Origin: Alistipes provencensis
GTDB taxonomy: Bacteria; Bacteroidota; Bacteroidia; Bacteroidales; Rikenellaceae
NCBI RefSeq assembly: GCF_900083545.1
Contig: NZ_LT559262.1
Coordinates: 1,278,397-1,342,396 of the forward strand
Length of the DNA: 64,000 nt
Direction: 5' to 3'
Each line of letters begins with the position of its first letter. Within the stretch, counting starts at the first letter, position 1. The translations under genes and the position numbers were made by a program. This document shows, one piece after another, positions 53,612 to 62,345 of this stretch. The notes beneath the pieces are model-generated. The model had not been told where the DNA came from and searched no databases. It saw only the letters and a list, made by a program, of their open reading frames with translations.

Positions 53612-54814
53612 ATGACAATGCTCAAACTACGTTACATACTGGTAGTTGTGCTGTCGGCAGTCCTTTTCAGCTCCTGCATCAACGAGGAGTACGAGGGGCC
53701 CGACCCAGACCTGCCCGCACGGACGATCCTCGTCTGGCTGGGCGGCGACAACAATCTCTCGGACGAGACGGGGCGCAAGATCGAGGCCCTGCGGCAGGGG
53801 TGGACCTACACCGGGAACAAATGCCTGATCTATCAGGATTCCCGCGACGGGGCGCGCCTGCTGCGCCTGCGCGGGGGCTGCCGGACGACACCGACGCCCT
53901 ATGTGGAGATTGTCCGGGAGTACGGTGCGGAGAATTCCGCTTCGCCGGCGACCTTCGCCCGGGTGCTGCGGGAGGTTGCGGACGAATATCCGGCCGACAG
54001 TTACGGGCTGATCTTCTTCTCGCATGCCAGCGGCTGGCTCCCGGCGGGGACGCTGCAAAATCCGCAGAAGCAGCGGAAACACTCCCGCTCGATCGGTGTC
54101 GACGACGGGGGCACGGGACGCGCCGAGATGGAGATCGCGGAGTTCGCCGCGGCCATTCCCGACGGGATGTTCGACTTCATCGTCTTCGAGACCTGCCTCA
54201 CGGCGGGAGTGGAGGTGGCTTACGAACTGCGCGGGAAGAGCGATTACATGCTGGCTTCCGCGGCCGAGATCGTCTCCCCGGGCTTTACTCCCGTCTATCC
54301 GTCGGCGCTGCGGCTGCTGTGCAATACGGCCGTGGAGACGCGGACGGCCCTCGAGGCTTTCGGGCACGCTTGGATGAATTATGTTGCGACAAATTATACC
54401 GGGGCACGCCGTTCGGCGACCCTGAGTCTGATCGATATCGATGAAACATCCCCACTGGCTGCCCGGACACAGGCCGCGCTTCGGACTCGCTCAGCCGAAG
54501 CGCCCGACTTATCCCGTCTTCAGCATTTTGATCGTCCGGGCAGCTATGGGGATTCTCCGGCCCTGCCGCGTTTCTTCGATTTGGATGAGTGGGTGGAGGA
54601 GGTGGCCGACCCGGATGAATACGAGGCGTTCCGGGCCCAGTTGGAACGGACGGTGGTGTGGAAAGCCGCGACGGAGACATTCATGGCGGGGCAGAACGGA
54701 TTTACGGTCCGCCGCCATTCGGGTCTCACGACCTATGTCGAACAGGACGCATTTCCCGACCTCAACCAAGCCTACCGCCGGTTGTCGTGGAGCGGGGCCG
54801 TGTATGGATATTGA
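53612..54814 (+). CDS. Clostripain-family (C11) cysteine protease lipoprotein
   Basis: 400 residues. The lipobox is LFSSC (Cys22). The caspase-like C11 core includes H138 in FFSHASGW and C195 in FETCLTAGVE, the catalytic His/Cys pair. Between them a basic stretch PQKQRKHSR (151-159) sits where related C11 enzymes cut themselves during activation. Clostripain-type enzymes cleave after Arg or Lys. The operon context and the G-x-K sites of the five structural subunits make it a candidate processing protease for this fimbria. It ends 21 bp before the small membrane protein. Confidence 0.87.
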   Translation: MTMLKLRYILVVVLSAVLFSSCINEEYEGPDPDLPARTILVWLGGDNNLSDETGRKIEALRQGWTYTGNKCLIYQDSRDGARLLRLRGGCRTTPTPYVEIVREYGAENSASPATFARVLREVADEYPADSYGLIFFSHASGWLPAGTLQNPQKQRKHSRSIGVDDGGTGRAEMEIAEFAAAIPDGMFDFIVFETCLTAGVEVAYELRGKSDYMLASAAEIVSPGFTPVYPSALRLLCNTAVETRTALEAFGHAWMNYVATNYTGARRSATLSLIDIDETSPLAARTQAALRTRSAEAPDLSRLQHFDRPGSYGDSPALPRFFDLDEWVEEVADPDEYEAFRAQLERTVVWKAATETFMAGQNGFTVRRHSGLTTYVEQDAFPDLNQAYRRLSWSGAVYGY

Positions 54815-54835
54815 TGATAAAACAGCGAATAGACC

Positions 54836-55042
54836 ATGTCCGGAGAAGCCCATCCCGAAAGAAAAAGCCGCCGCCGAAAACCGGGGGCTGCGTTTCGGGT
54901 TTGTATGGGGACCCTGTTCCGGATGTCGCTCGTCGGCCTGCTGACCGTGTGCATGTTCGTCGCATTCGTCGTCTGCCTGCCGTTCACGGGCATCGACTCC
55001 ATCCGCAAACGGATGAACGATCCCACTAACGAGGAGATATAG
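54836..55042 (+). CDS. Small membrane protein at the end of the fimbrial locus
   Basis: 68 residues. A positively charged N terminus (HPERKSRRRKP) leads to one membrane helix (about 29-50, MSLVGLLTVCMFVAFVVCLPF) and a short polar tail ending NDPTNEEI. No family recognised. Its place directly after the protease gene and before the terminator makes it the last gene of the locus. Its 3' end overlaps the end of the convergent MFS gene by 17 bp. A function in export or in tethering the protease is possible but not shown. Confidence 0.6.
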   Translation: MSGEAHPERKSRRRKPGAAFRVCMGTLFRMSLVGLLTVCMFVAFVVCLPFTGIDSIRKRMNDPTNEEI

Positions 55043-56483
55043 GCCCCGCATTGCGGGGCTTTTTTTGGGGGCGTAACGCCCCGAGCAGGGGGAGCGCCGC
55101 CGCCAGCGTGATCCATGCCACGACCGTCAGCGCATCGGTGACTCCCTCGACATAGGTCTGGGGAGTCAGTTGTGTTTCGTGTGCCGCGTGGAGGGTCGTG
55201 CGGGCGGTGAATACGACCGTCAGAATGGCGATGCCGAAGCTGCCTGCGAGCTGCTTGATGCTGTTCGAGATGCCGGCTGCGGCGGCCATGTCCTGCTGGG
55301 TGAGGTTTTTGAGCGAAAAGAGGTTCAGCGGTGCGAACGTCAGCCCCATGCCGAAGCCCCGCAGGTAGAGGACGAACAGGATGTGGCGGTGGGTGGTGTG
55401 GATCGTGAAGCGGCTGGCGAGCCAGAAGCTCAGGACCATGGCGAGAATGCCCGCGACGACCAGCAGGAGCGGTTTCAGGTAACGGGTCATGTAGCCCGCG
55501 ACGGCCGATAACGCGCCCTGAATAAGCCCCACGGGCAGGAAGACGCTGCCGGCCATCAGGGCCGTGTAACCCAGTCCGCGCTGCATGTAGAGCGGCAGGA
55601 GATAGGTTCCGCCCAGCATTCCGACCGCAAAGAGCGTCAGCACGCCCATCGAAATACCGAAATTCCGTTCCCCGAGCAGGCGTATCTGCAACAGGGGCGT
55701 CGGGTTGCGGAGTTCCGTGACGATGAAGAATGCGAATGCCGCCGCCGCTACGGCGAAGCAGGCGATCACCGTCGGCGAGGCCCACCCTTCGTGGTTGGTC
55801 GCGGAGTTCCCGCGGGCGAGGGCGAAGATCGTGAGGGGCATGAACAGCACGATGGCCGCGAATCCCTTCCAGTCGAAGGGGTGGCGCACATCGCCCCGCC
55901 ACTCCTTCTGGATGAAGACCGAGAGCAGGACGGCCAGCAGCCCCACCGGGACGTTCACGTCGAAAATCTTGTGCCAACTGTATGCGTCGACCAGATAACC
56001 GCCCAGCAGGGGTCCGAACGAGATCGAAGCCGCCGCGGCCATCGACCACAGGCCCAAAGCCAACCCCCGCTCCTCGGGTTTGAATTCGCGGGTGACGATG
56101 GCCAGTCCCAACGCCTGAATGATGCCGCTGCCGAGGCCCTGCAAGGCCCGTGAGGCGATGAGGAATCCGTCGCTCGGGGACTTTCCGCAGAGCCACGACC
56201 CGAGGGTGAACAACACCATTCCGAGGATGTAGACGCGCTTGTTGCCGAAACGGTCGGCGAACCATCCGGCCGAGGGGAGCATGACGGTCATGGTGATCAT
56301 GTAGGCCGTGATGACCCATTCGGCCGTGGAGATGCCGATTTTGAACGAGGACATAATGGCCGGAAGCCCCACGTTGACCACCGTTACGTCCAGCACGGCC
56401 ATGAAGGTTCCGAGCATAATCATCCCCAGTATCCACCATTTGTAGCCGTTGCTTTGCCGGATATGTGTGCGGAGGGTTGCCAT
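55026..56483 (-). CDS. DHA2-type (EmrB/QacA) MFS multidrug exporter
   Basis: 485 residues from the ATG at 56483; an ATG at 56555 adds 24 residues without support. About 14 membrane helices and the family motifs VLDVTVVNVGLPAI (motif D1 of 14-TM exporters), GWFADRFGNKRVYILG (motif A) and ASRALQGLGSGIIQ (motif B) show a drug:proton antiporter. No partner membrane-fusion protein or regulator is adjacent. The C-terminal end contains the fimbrial terminator in the opposite direction. Confidence 0.94.
   Translation of the reverse strand: MATLRTHIRQSNGYKWWILGMIMLGTFMAVLDVTVVNVGLPAIMSSFKIGISTAEWVITAYMITMTVMLPSAGWFADRFGNKRVYILGMVLFTLGSWLCGKSPSDGFLIASRALQGLGSGIIQALGLAIVTREFKPEERGLALGLWSMAAAASISFGPLLGGYLVDAYSWHKIFDVNVPVGLLAVLLSVFIQKEWRGDVRHPFDWKGFAAIVLFMPLTIFALARGNSATNHEGWASPTVIACFAVAAAAFAFFIVTELRNPTPLLQIRLLGERNFGISMGVLTLFAVGMLGGTYLLPLYMQRGLGYTALMAGSVFLPVGLIQGALSAVAGYMTRYLKPLLLVVAGILAMVLSFWLASRFTIHTTHRHILFVLYLRGFGMGLTFAPLNLFSLKNLTQQDMAAAAGISNSIKQLAGSFGIAILTVVFTARTTLHAAHETQLTPQTYVEGVTDALTVVAWITLAAALPLLGALRPQKKPRNAGPISPR
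55043..55066 (+). terminator. Terminator of the fimbrial locus
   Basis: GCCCCGCA / TGCGGGGC hairpin followed by T7. It lies inside the 3' coding end of the convergent MFS gene. Confidence 0.88.
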
Positions 56484-56542
56484 CGGTCGCTCCGGGGCAA
56501 AAAAAGTGCCACGACGCACCGCCGCTTGCTGACCCGAAAACG

Positions 56543-56570
56543 AAAGGCGCCGCATCGTGCGGCGCCTTTG
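56543..56570 (-). terminator. Terminator-like hairpin after RNase P RNA
   Basis: AAAGGCGCCGCA, short loop, TGCGGCGCCTTT, directly after the RNA 3' end. Confidence 0.7.
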
Positions 56571-56573
56571 TGC

Positions 56574-56932
56574 GTGCAGGCCCTGTAAGCCGGGTTCTGT
56601 TCCCGGGGCGAACCCCGGGCCCCTGTCATTTATCTAGGACGGCAGTCTCCTGCCGCCTCGAGCAACCTACCCCCCGGCATCGGGCGAGCAACCCTTAATT
56701 GCCGGTATACACGGTCTTGCAACCCACGGGACGTACTGCCGGGCGACATTGCTGCCCCCGCGGTGGGCTCTTACCCCGCCTTTTCACCCTTACCCGCAGT
56801 TGCCTGCGGGCGGTCGTTTTCTGTTACGCTGCCACAACCTCACGGCTGTCAGGCCGTTAACCTGCGTGGTGCTCTGTGTTGCCCGGACTTTCCTCTCCCG
56901 GCCTGCGGCCGGCAGCGACAGAGCGGGCCTGC
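56574..56932 (-). ncRNA. rnpB: RNase P RNA (bacterial class A)
   Basis: About 360 nt. On the minus strand it shows the P4-side consensus GAGGAAAGTCCGGGC (56895-56881) and the 3' consensus ACAGAACCCGGCTTAC (56600-56585). The ends GCAGGCCC (56932-56925, read on the minus strand) and GGGCCTGC (56583-56576) pair as helix P1. A TACTTTTG -7 element at 56945-56938 lies just before the 5' end. It is the catalytic RNA of RNase P, which trims tRNA 5' leaders. Confidence 0.95.
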
Positions 56933-56988
56933 CGCGACAAAAGTACGGAATTAAATGGTAAAACCAGCCGGAAGGGGATGGAAAATTT

Positions 56989-57012
56989 AAGTCCCCTCCG
57001 AGGAGGGGATTT
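56989..57012 (-). terminator. Hairpin downstream of aldehyde dehydrogenase
   Basis: AAGTCCCCTCC-GA-GGAGGGGATTT with one G-U pair and a weak T tract on the minus strand. It may end the aldehyde dehydrogenase/Bat transcript, or be a dispersed repeat. Confidence 0.5.
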
Positions 57013-57103
57013 AGGGGAGGGTCAGATTTGCAAACACGGCCAAAGGCCGTGAATGCAGGACCGGTGATTCTGCAGGACGGGATGAATGTTTATCGGAGGG
57101 ATG

Positions 57104-58486
57104 TCAAAGCATCTTCTTCACCCACCGGAATCCCTTGTAGGGCGGATAGCGGAACGGCAGGTCGATGCGCTCCGGAGCGATGACCACGCCCCGGCGGTGC
57201 GAAAAGACGTCGAAACTGTCGCGGCCGTGGTAACGGCCCATTCCCGAGTTGCCCACGCCGCCGAACGGCAGCCGGTCGTTGGCGATGTGCATGATTACGT
57301 CGTTGAGGCATGCGCCGCCCGACGAGGTGTGCTGCAGCGCCTTGACCCCGGTTTTTTCCGGCCCGAAATAATAGAATGCCAGCGGTTTTTCGCGCTCGTT
57401 GACGAATGTCAGGGCCTCGTCCGTGTCGTCGAACGGAAGCATCGGCAGCACGGGGCCGAATATCTCCTCCTGCATCACGGGCGATGCGGAGTCGACCTCC
57501 GCGAGCAGCGTCGGTTCGATGTAGCGGTCCGCCGCGTCCGTGCGGCCTCCGATCAGGACCTTGCCTTGGGAAAGGTATCCCGCCACGCGGTCGAAAGCCG
57601 GGGCGTTGACCAGCCGCACATAATAGGGACTTTTCTGTGCGTCATCGCCGTGGAGCCGCCGCAGGGCCCGTGCGAAAGATGCTGTGAATTGCTCCTGCAA
57701 TGAGCGGTGTATCAACAGATAGTCGGGTGCGATGCAGGTCTGCCCGGCGTTGAGCGTCTTGCCCCAAGCGATACGGCGCGCCGCGACCTCGATGTCGGCC
57801 CCGCGGTCCACGATGCAGGGGCTTTTGCCGCCCAGTTCCAGCACGACGGGGGTGAGGTTTTTCGCCGCGGCGGCCATCACGACGCGCCCCAGCGCGGGGC
57901 TTCCCGTGAAGAAGATCACGTCCCAGCGCATGTCGAACAACTGCGTGTTCACTGCGCGGTCGCCCTGCACGACGGCGACATACTCCTCGTCGAAAATCTC
58001 GGTCATCATCCCCTCGATGGCCTTTGCGACGTGCGGGGTGTAGGGCGAGGGTTTCAGCAGGGCGGTGCATCCGGCCGAAATGGCGCCCACGAGCGGGTTC
58101 AGCAATAACTGCACGGGGTAGTTCCACGGCGCAACGATCAGCGCCTGTCCGAGCGGCTGGGAGAGGATGCGGCTTTTCGACGGCAGGAGTTTCAGCGGCG
58201 ACGGACGGCGCTCGGGGCGCATCCATTTGCCGAGGTTGCGCAGGTGGTTGCGGACCTCGCCCCGGACGATGCTGATTTCGGTGAGGAGAGCCTCCTCGGG
58301 GGATTTGTGCAGGTCGAGCCACAGGGCGTCGCACAGACGCTTTTCCCAGTTGACGAGAGCCGCCTCGAAACGGCGGAGCATCGTGCGGCGGAACGCCTCG
58401 GGGAGCGTCGCTCCCGAGCGGAAATAGGCTTTCTGGGCCGCGGCGAGGGCCGAAATGCGTGCGGCAGGGGTATTTTCTAAAGGCAT
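57104..58486 (-). CDS. Aldehyde dehydrogenase (class 3-like)
   Basis: 460 residues, the length of class 3 enzymes. Catalytic Glu E217 is in VVLELGGKSP and the nucleophile C251 in NAGQTCIAPD; APWNYPVQLLLNPLVGAI and FTGSPALGRVVM are cofactor-binding motifs. It oxidises aldehydes to acids with NAD(P). The C terminus carries a hydrophobic Arg-rich tail (IDLPFRYPPYKGFRWVKKML) like membrane-associated fatty-aldehyde dehydrogenases. It lies 57 bp after the last Bat gene on the same strand and could share that transcript. Confidence 0.94.
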   Translation of the reverse strand: MPLENTPAARISALAAAQKAYFRSGATLPEAFRRTMLRRFEAALVNWEKRLCDALWLDLHKSPEEALLTEISIVRGEVRNHLRNLGKWMRPERRPSPLKLLPSKSRILSQPLGQALIVAPWNYPVQLLLNPLVGAISAGCTALLKPSPYTPHVAKAIEGMMTEIFDEEYVAVVQGDRAVNTQLFDMRWDVIFFTGSPALGRVVMAAAAKNLTPVVLELGGKSPCIVDRGADIEVAARRIAWGKTLNAGQTCIAPDYLLIHRSLQEQFTASFARALRRLHGDDAQKSPYYVRLVNAPAFDRVAGYLSQGKVLIGGRTDAADRYIEPTLLAEVDSASPVMQEEIFGPVLPMLPFDDTDEALTFVNEREKPLAFYYFGPEKTGVKALQHTSSGGACLNDVIMHIANDRLPFGGVGNSGMGRYHGRDSFDVFSHRRGVVIAPERIDLPFRYPPYKGFRWVKKML

Positions 58487-58543
58487 AGGCCGTTATTTTG
58501 GGGCTTTGGCGAAACGTTGCAAAGCCGCTGCCACACTCCGCGG

Positions 58544-59569
58544 CTATTTTTCGCGGAAGATGTTCAGGTGTGCCAGCAGCGGGTTGCGGCGGTCGAGCAC
58601 GAGGAACTCCAGCAACAGCAGGACCAGCGCGGCGATAAGCAGGTACTGATACTGTTCGTTGAACTCCTCGAAGCGGACCATTGAGAGCTCGGTCTGCTCC
58701 ATCTCGTTGATCGCCTTGACGATCTCGTCGAGGCCGATGGACTGCTTCGACGAACGGACGTAGGCGCCGCCCGTGATGTCGGCGATCTTGGCCAGCATCT
58801 CCTCGTTGAGCTTCGAAACGACCATTTCGCCCGTCTCGTCCTTGATGAACTCCCCGCCGATCTGGATCGGGGCTCCTTCGGGCGTTCCGATGCCGATGGT
58901 GAAGATCTTGACGCCCATTTGTGCGGCACGTTCGGCGACGGCGATGGCATCGTCGTCGTGGTTCTCACCGTCGGTGATCAGGATGATGACCCGGCCGTGG
59001 CTCTCCTCCGTGTCGCCCGAGAACGACAACAGGGCCTGTTCCAACGCCTTGCCGATGGCCGTTCCCTGCACCGAGACCAGCGACGGGTCGATCCGCCGCG
59101 CAAAGGCCCGGGCCATGCGGTAGTCGGAGGTGATCGGCAACTGGACCTTCGGTTCGCCCGCGAAGACCACCAGTCCCACGCGGTCCTGCTGCAATCCTTC
59201 GAAGAGTTTGCCGATGGCGTATTTGGTCCTTTCGAGGCGGTTGGGCTGGAAATCCTCGGCCAGCATCGAGTTCGATACGTCGATGGTGAGCATCATCTCG
59301 ATTCCCTGCGCCTTCTCTTCGCGGAGCTTCGAGCCGAACTGCGGACGGGCCGCGGCCAGCACCAGCAGCGTGACGGCGATGCAGAAGAGGATGAACTTGA
59401 AGGCCACGCGCCCGGTCGAGACCTCGGGCATCAGCTCCTCGAGGATGCCGGGGTGTCCGAAGCGTGCAAGCCGTTTGCGGCGGCCGCGCGCGGCGAGCGC
59501 GTACAGCGCGACGAGCGCCGGGACGGCCAGCAGCAGCCATAGATATTGCGGATTTGCGAATCTGAACAT
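58544..59569 (-). CDS. VWA-domain membrane protein BatB/BatA-like (second)
   Basis: 341 residues. N-terminal membrane segments (about 8-25 and 58-75) precede a von Willebrand A domain (about 85-290) with an intact metal-ion site (MLTIDVSNSMLA, DxSxS) and a C-terminal helix (about 310-330, YLLIAALVLLLLEFLVL). Together with the paralogue at 59583 and the MoxR ATPase it belongs to the Bat set, linked to aerotolerance in Bacteroides fragilis. It is 13 bp after the first VWA gene. Confidence 0.92.
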   Translation of the reverse strand: MFRFANPQYLWLLLAVPALVALYALAARGRRKRLARFGHPGILEELMPEVSTGRVAFKFILFCIAVTLLVLAAARPQFGSKLREEKAQGIEMMLTIDVSNSMLAEDFQPNRLERTKYAIGKLFEGLQQDRVGLVVFAGEPKVQLPITSDYRMARAFARRIDPSLVSVQGTAIGKALEQALLSFSGDTEESHGRVIILITDGENHDDDAIAVAERAAQMGVKIFTIGIGTPEGAPIQIGGEFIKDETGEMVVSKLNEEMLAKIADITGGAYVRSSKQSIGLDEIVKAINEMEQTELSMVRFEEFNEQYQYLLIAALVLLLLEFLVLDRRNPLLAHLNIFREK

Positions 59570-59582
59570 TGCAAATGATCTT

Positions 59583-60569
59583 TTACGGTATTCGTTTCAG
59601 GACGAGGTTCGACAGCAGGAACTCCGCGAGCAGCAGCCCCAGCGCGGCCAGCACCCATGCGAGGTACTGCTCGTGGTAGGAGATGTGCTCGGTCACTTCG
59701 ACCTTGCTCTTTTCGAGCTGGTTGATCTCGTCGTAGATGGCCTTCAGCTTGGCTTTGTCCGTGGCGCGGAAATACTGCCCTCCGGTCATGTCGGAAATGG
59801 CCGTCAGCGTCTTTTCGTCGATCTCGACCTTCTGGTTGACGAACGTGATGTTGCCGAACATGTCCATGGCCGGGTAGGGGGCCATGCCCTCCGTGCCCAC
59901 GCCGATCGTGTAGACGCGGATGCCCTGCGCTTGGGCGATTTCGGCGGCCGTGCGCGGGGCGATCTCGCCCCGGTTGTTCACGCCGTCGGTCAGCAGGATG
60001 ATGACTTTCGATTTGGCCTCGCTCTCCCGCAGGCGGTTGATGGCCGTGGCCAGTCCGTTGCCGATGGCCGTGCCGTCCTCGATCAGCCCGCTTCGGATGC
60101 GTGCCAACAGGGTCTGGAGGGTGCTTTGGTCGGTGGTCAGGGGGCTCTGCGTGAAGGCTTCGCCGGCGAACGCCACCAGACCGATGCGGTCGCCGTAGCG
60201 GTCGGCGATGAACGACCCGGCCACCTCCTTGGCGGCCGTGATGCGGTCGGGTTTGAAGTCGCGGGCCAGCATCGAGCCCGAGACGTCGATGGCCAGCATG
60301 ATGTCGATGCCCTCGGTGTTGGTGCGGACGTTCTGCTCGACGTCCTGCGGACGCGCCAGCGCCACCACGAGCAGCGCGAAGGCCGCCGCACGCAGCGCGA
60401 ACGGCAGGTGGCGCAGGTAGTAACGCACGGTTCGGGGGGCGCGCACGACGCCGGCGACGCTCGAAATGCGGATCGCGGCCCCGCCCTGCAGCGTTCGCCA
60501 CACATAGTAGCCGATCATCGGTGCGAGCAGCGTCAGCAGCCAGAGGTAATAGGGTGAAGCAAAGTGCAT
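59583..60569 (-). CDS. batA: VWA-domain membrane protein BatA-like (first)
   Basis: 328 residues. N-terminal membrane segments (about 8-25 and 58-75) precede a VWA domain with MLAIDVSGSMLA (DxSxS) and TDGVNNRGEI and a C-terminal membrane helix (about 305-323). It is paralogous to the downstream VWA protein. The MoxR-type ATPase at the right edge of the window probably acts as a chaperone for these two. Separated by 12 bp from the TPR gene upstream. Confidence 0.9.
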   Translation of the reverse strand: MHFASPYYLWLLTLLAPMIGYYVWRTLQGGAAIRISSVAGVVRAPRTVRYYLRHLPFALRAAAFALLVVALARPQDVEQNVRTNTEGIDIMLAIDVSGSMLARDFKPDRITAAKEVAGSFIADRYGDRIGLVAFAGEAFTQSPLTTDQSTLQTLLARIRSGLIEDGTAIGNGLATAINRLRESEAKSKVIILLTDGVNNRGEIAPRTAAEIAQAQGIRVYTIGVGTEGMAPYPAMDMFGNITFVNQKVEIDEKTLTAISDMTGGQYFRATDKAKLKAIYDEINQLEKSKVEVTEHISYHEQYLAWVLAALGLLLAEFLLSNLVLKRIP

Positions 60570-60581
60570 AATCGTTCGGTT

Positions 60582-61364
60582 TTACCAGTTCTTCTTTCCG
60601 CGGACCACCACGCCCTGTTTCTCCTTCAGTTTCTCCTGAGTCTTGTCCTCCTGAGCTTGGATGGCGTCGAGCATCTGCTGCTGTTCCTGCGGCGATATGC
60701 CCGAAGGGGTCGGCTGGCCCTGCTGGTCGCCCTTGTCCTTATCTTTGTCGCCCTTGCCGTCCTGCGGGTCCTGTTTTTGATCGCCCTGCCGGTCCTCCGG
60801 CTGGCCCTGCTGATCTTTGTTCTGCTGGTCCTTGTTCTGTTGATCTTGGTTTTGCTGGTTCCGGTCTTTGTCCTGATCCTTGTTTTGGTCCTGATTGTCG
60901 TTGCCTCCTCCTCCGCCGCCGTTCTTGTCCTCATCGAGCAGACGCTTAGTGTAGGCGTAGTTGTACTTGGTTTCCATGTCCGAGGGATTCAGGCGCAGCG
61001 ACTGCTTGTAGCTTTCGAGCGCTTCCTTGTACTTCTGCTGTTTGAACTGGGCGTTCCCGAGGTTGTAGAATGCCTCGGCACGTTCGTCGTCCGTGCGCAG
61101 GGAGTCTGCCGCGGCCTGCTGCATGGTCTGCTCGGCGCGGTCGAACCGCTCGGCCTTATAGAGTGCGTTTCCGAGGTCGTAGGTCGCCTCGAACTGTCCT
61201 GCAACGGCCTGCAGGGCCTGCTCGTAGCGGCTTATCGCCTGCTCGTAGTTGCCCTTGTTGTACTGCCGGTTGCCCTTGCGCACCAACGAGCGTTCGGGCA
61301 TGCTCTGCGCCGAGACGCCGGCGGCGGCCAGCAGGAACGGGAATATATACAGGAGTTTGTACAT
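60582..61364 (-). CDS. TPR protein BatC-like with Q/D/K-rich tail
   Basis: 260 residues. A signal peptide (ends AAAGVSA-Q) precedes about three TPR repeats (25-135, RKGNRQYNKGNYEQAISRYEQAL and AFYNLGNAQFKQQKYKEALESYKQSLRLNP). A long low-complexity region (about 150-230) consists of Gln, Asp, Lys and Asn, with GGGGGG before it. TPR proteins of this type bind other Bat proteins in the periplasm. Here the gene comes before the VWA genes, whereas in the B. fragilis Bat set I recall them first. Confidence 0.88.
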   Translation of the reverse strand: MYKLLYIFPFLLAAAGVSAQSMPERSLVRKGNRQYNKGNYEQAISRYEQALQAVAGQFEATYDLGNALYKAERFDRAEQTMQQAAADSLRTDDERAEAFYNLGNAQFKQQKYKEALESYKQSLRLNPSDMETKYNYAYTKRLLDEDKNGGGGGGNDNQDQNKDQDKDRNQQNQDQQNKDQQNKDQQGQPEDRQGDQKQDPQDGKGDKDKDKGDQQGQPTPSGISPQEQQQMLDAIQAQEDKTQEKLKEKQGVVVRGKKNW

Positions 61365-61376
61365 CGTTGCAATCGT

Positions 61377-62345
61377 TTAGTTTTCCATCGGAGCGTCCCC
61401 TTCGGCCGGGGCGTCCTCTTCGACGAGTTTCGTCTCCTCGACGAAATAGTAGGCCTTCAGGTAGTCGGCCTCGTTCTGCTCGGCCTCGGGCGTCGCCTTG
61501 GCGAATTTCACCAGATCGGCATCCCGCAGGATGGCCGTCAGGTCCATACGGGCCTTGTCGGGTAGCTCCTCCTGCCGCATCGCGTCGATGATCTCGTCGG
61601 AGGTCATCTCCATGGCGCCGAAGCCCCAGCGGGCGGCGATGTAGGTGCGCAGGATGTCCGTCAGTCCCGAATAATATTGCTTGTGGCGGTTGTTCTGCCA
61701 CAGCTTCTGATTGTGGAGCGCCTCGAGCGCCTGAATGGCCGCCACATGCGGAGGCAGCGGCGGAGCGGGCTTGAAGAGGTCCCCGAAGCCCTTGCCGCGG
61801 CTGGCGAGCCAGCGCTGGAGCGCATAGGCACCGGCCAGCAGGAGCAGCAGAATCAGGATGCCCCACGTTGCGTAGCCTTTGATTTCGAGGAAGCGGAACG
61901 GGAGGTTCTTCTGCGGCTTGAGGTCGTAGATCGACTGCGACGTGGAGTCGATCTGGAACGTGGCCACCTCGAGGTAGACCGAGTCGCTGCTGCGGAGCGT
62001 GTCGAGGATATTCTTGTCGGCGTAGAGCACCTGTGCCGCGCCGAGGTTGTACTTGCCTTCGTCGAAAGCCGCCATGCGGTACCGCTTGCGCAGTTTCAGG
62101 TGGCGTCCGTCGCGTTCGAGCGTGTCCACCGGGCACTCTTCGACCAGTTCGATCTTGCCGTCGCGGGGGTCGAACTCGGGGAACTCCACCACCTGCACCA
62201 GGTCTTTTTCCACGTCGATGATGTAGTCGAAGCGGTCGCCGATCATAATGCTGTCGGGTTCGACGCGCGCCGTGACGGTGGGCGTGTCCTGCGCCCGGGC
62301 GGCGAGGGCCGTGAAAAGAAGCGCTATTGCAAAGAGTCGTTTCAT
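61377..62345 (-). CDS. BatD-like membrane protein
   Basis: 322 residues from the ATG at 62345. A signal peptide (ends ARA-Q) is followed by a periplasmic beta-rich domain (about 20-160, TARVEPDSIMIGDRFDYIIDVEKD), one membrane helix (about 175-195, WGILILLLLLAGAYALQRWL) and a cytoplasmic helical domain (about 215-320). The start overlaps the DUF58 stop by four bases (ATGA). It belongs between DUF58 and the TPR gene in this Bat-type operon; the exact family (BatD or DUF4381-like) is uncertain. Confidence 0.78.
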   Translation of the reverse strand: MKRLFAIALLFTALAARAQDTPTVTARVEPDSIMIGDRFDYIIDVEKDLVQVVEFPEFDPRDGKIELVEECPVDTLERDGRHLKLRKRYRMAAFDEGKYNLGAAQVLYADKNILDTLRSSDSVYLEVATFQIDSTSQSIYDLKPQKNLPFRFLEIKGYATWGILILLLLLAGAYALQRWLASRGKGFGDLFKPAPPLPPHVAAIQALEALHNQKLWQNNRHKQYYSGLTDILRTYIAARWGFGAMEMTSDEIIDAMRQEELPDKARMDLTAILRDADLVKFAKATPEAEQNEADYLKAYYFVEETKLVEEDAPAEGDAPMEN

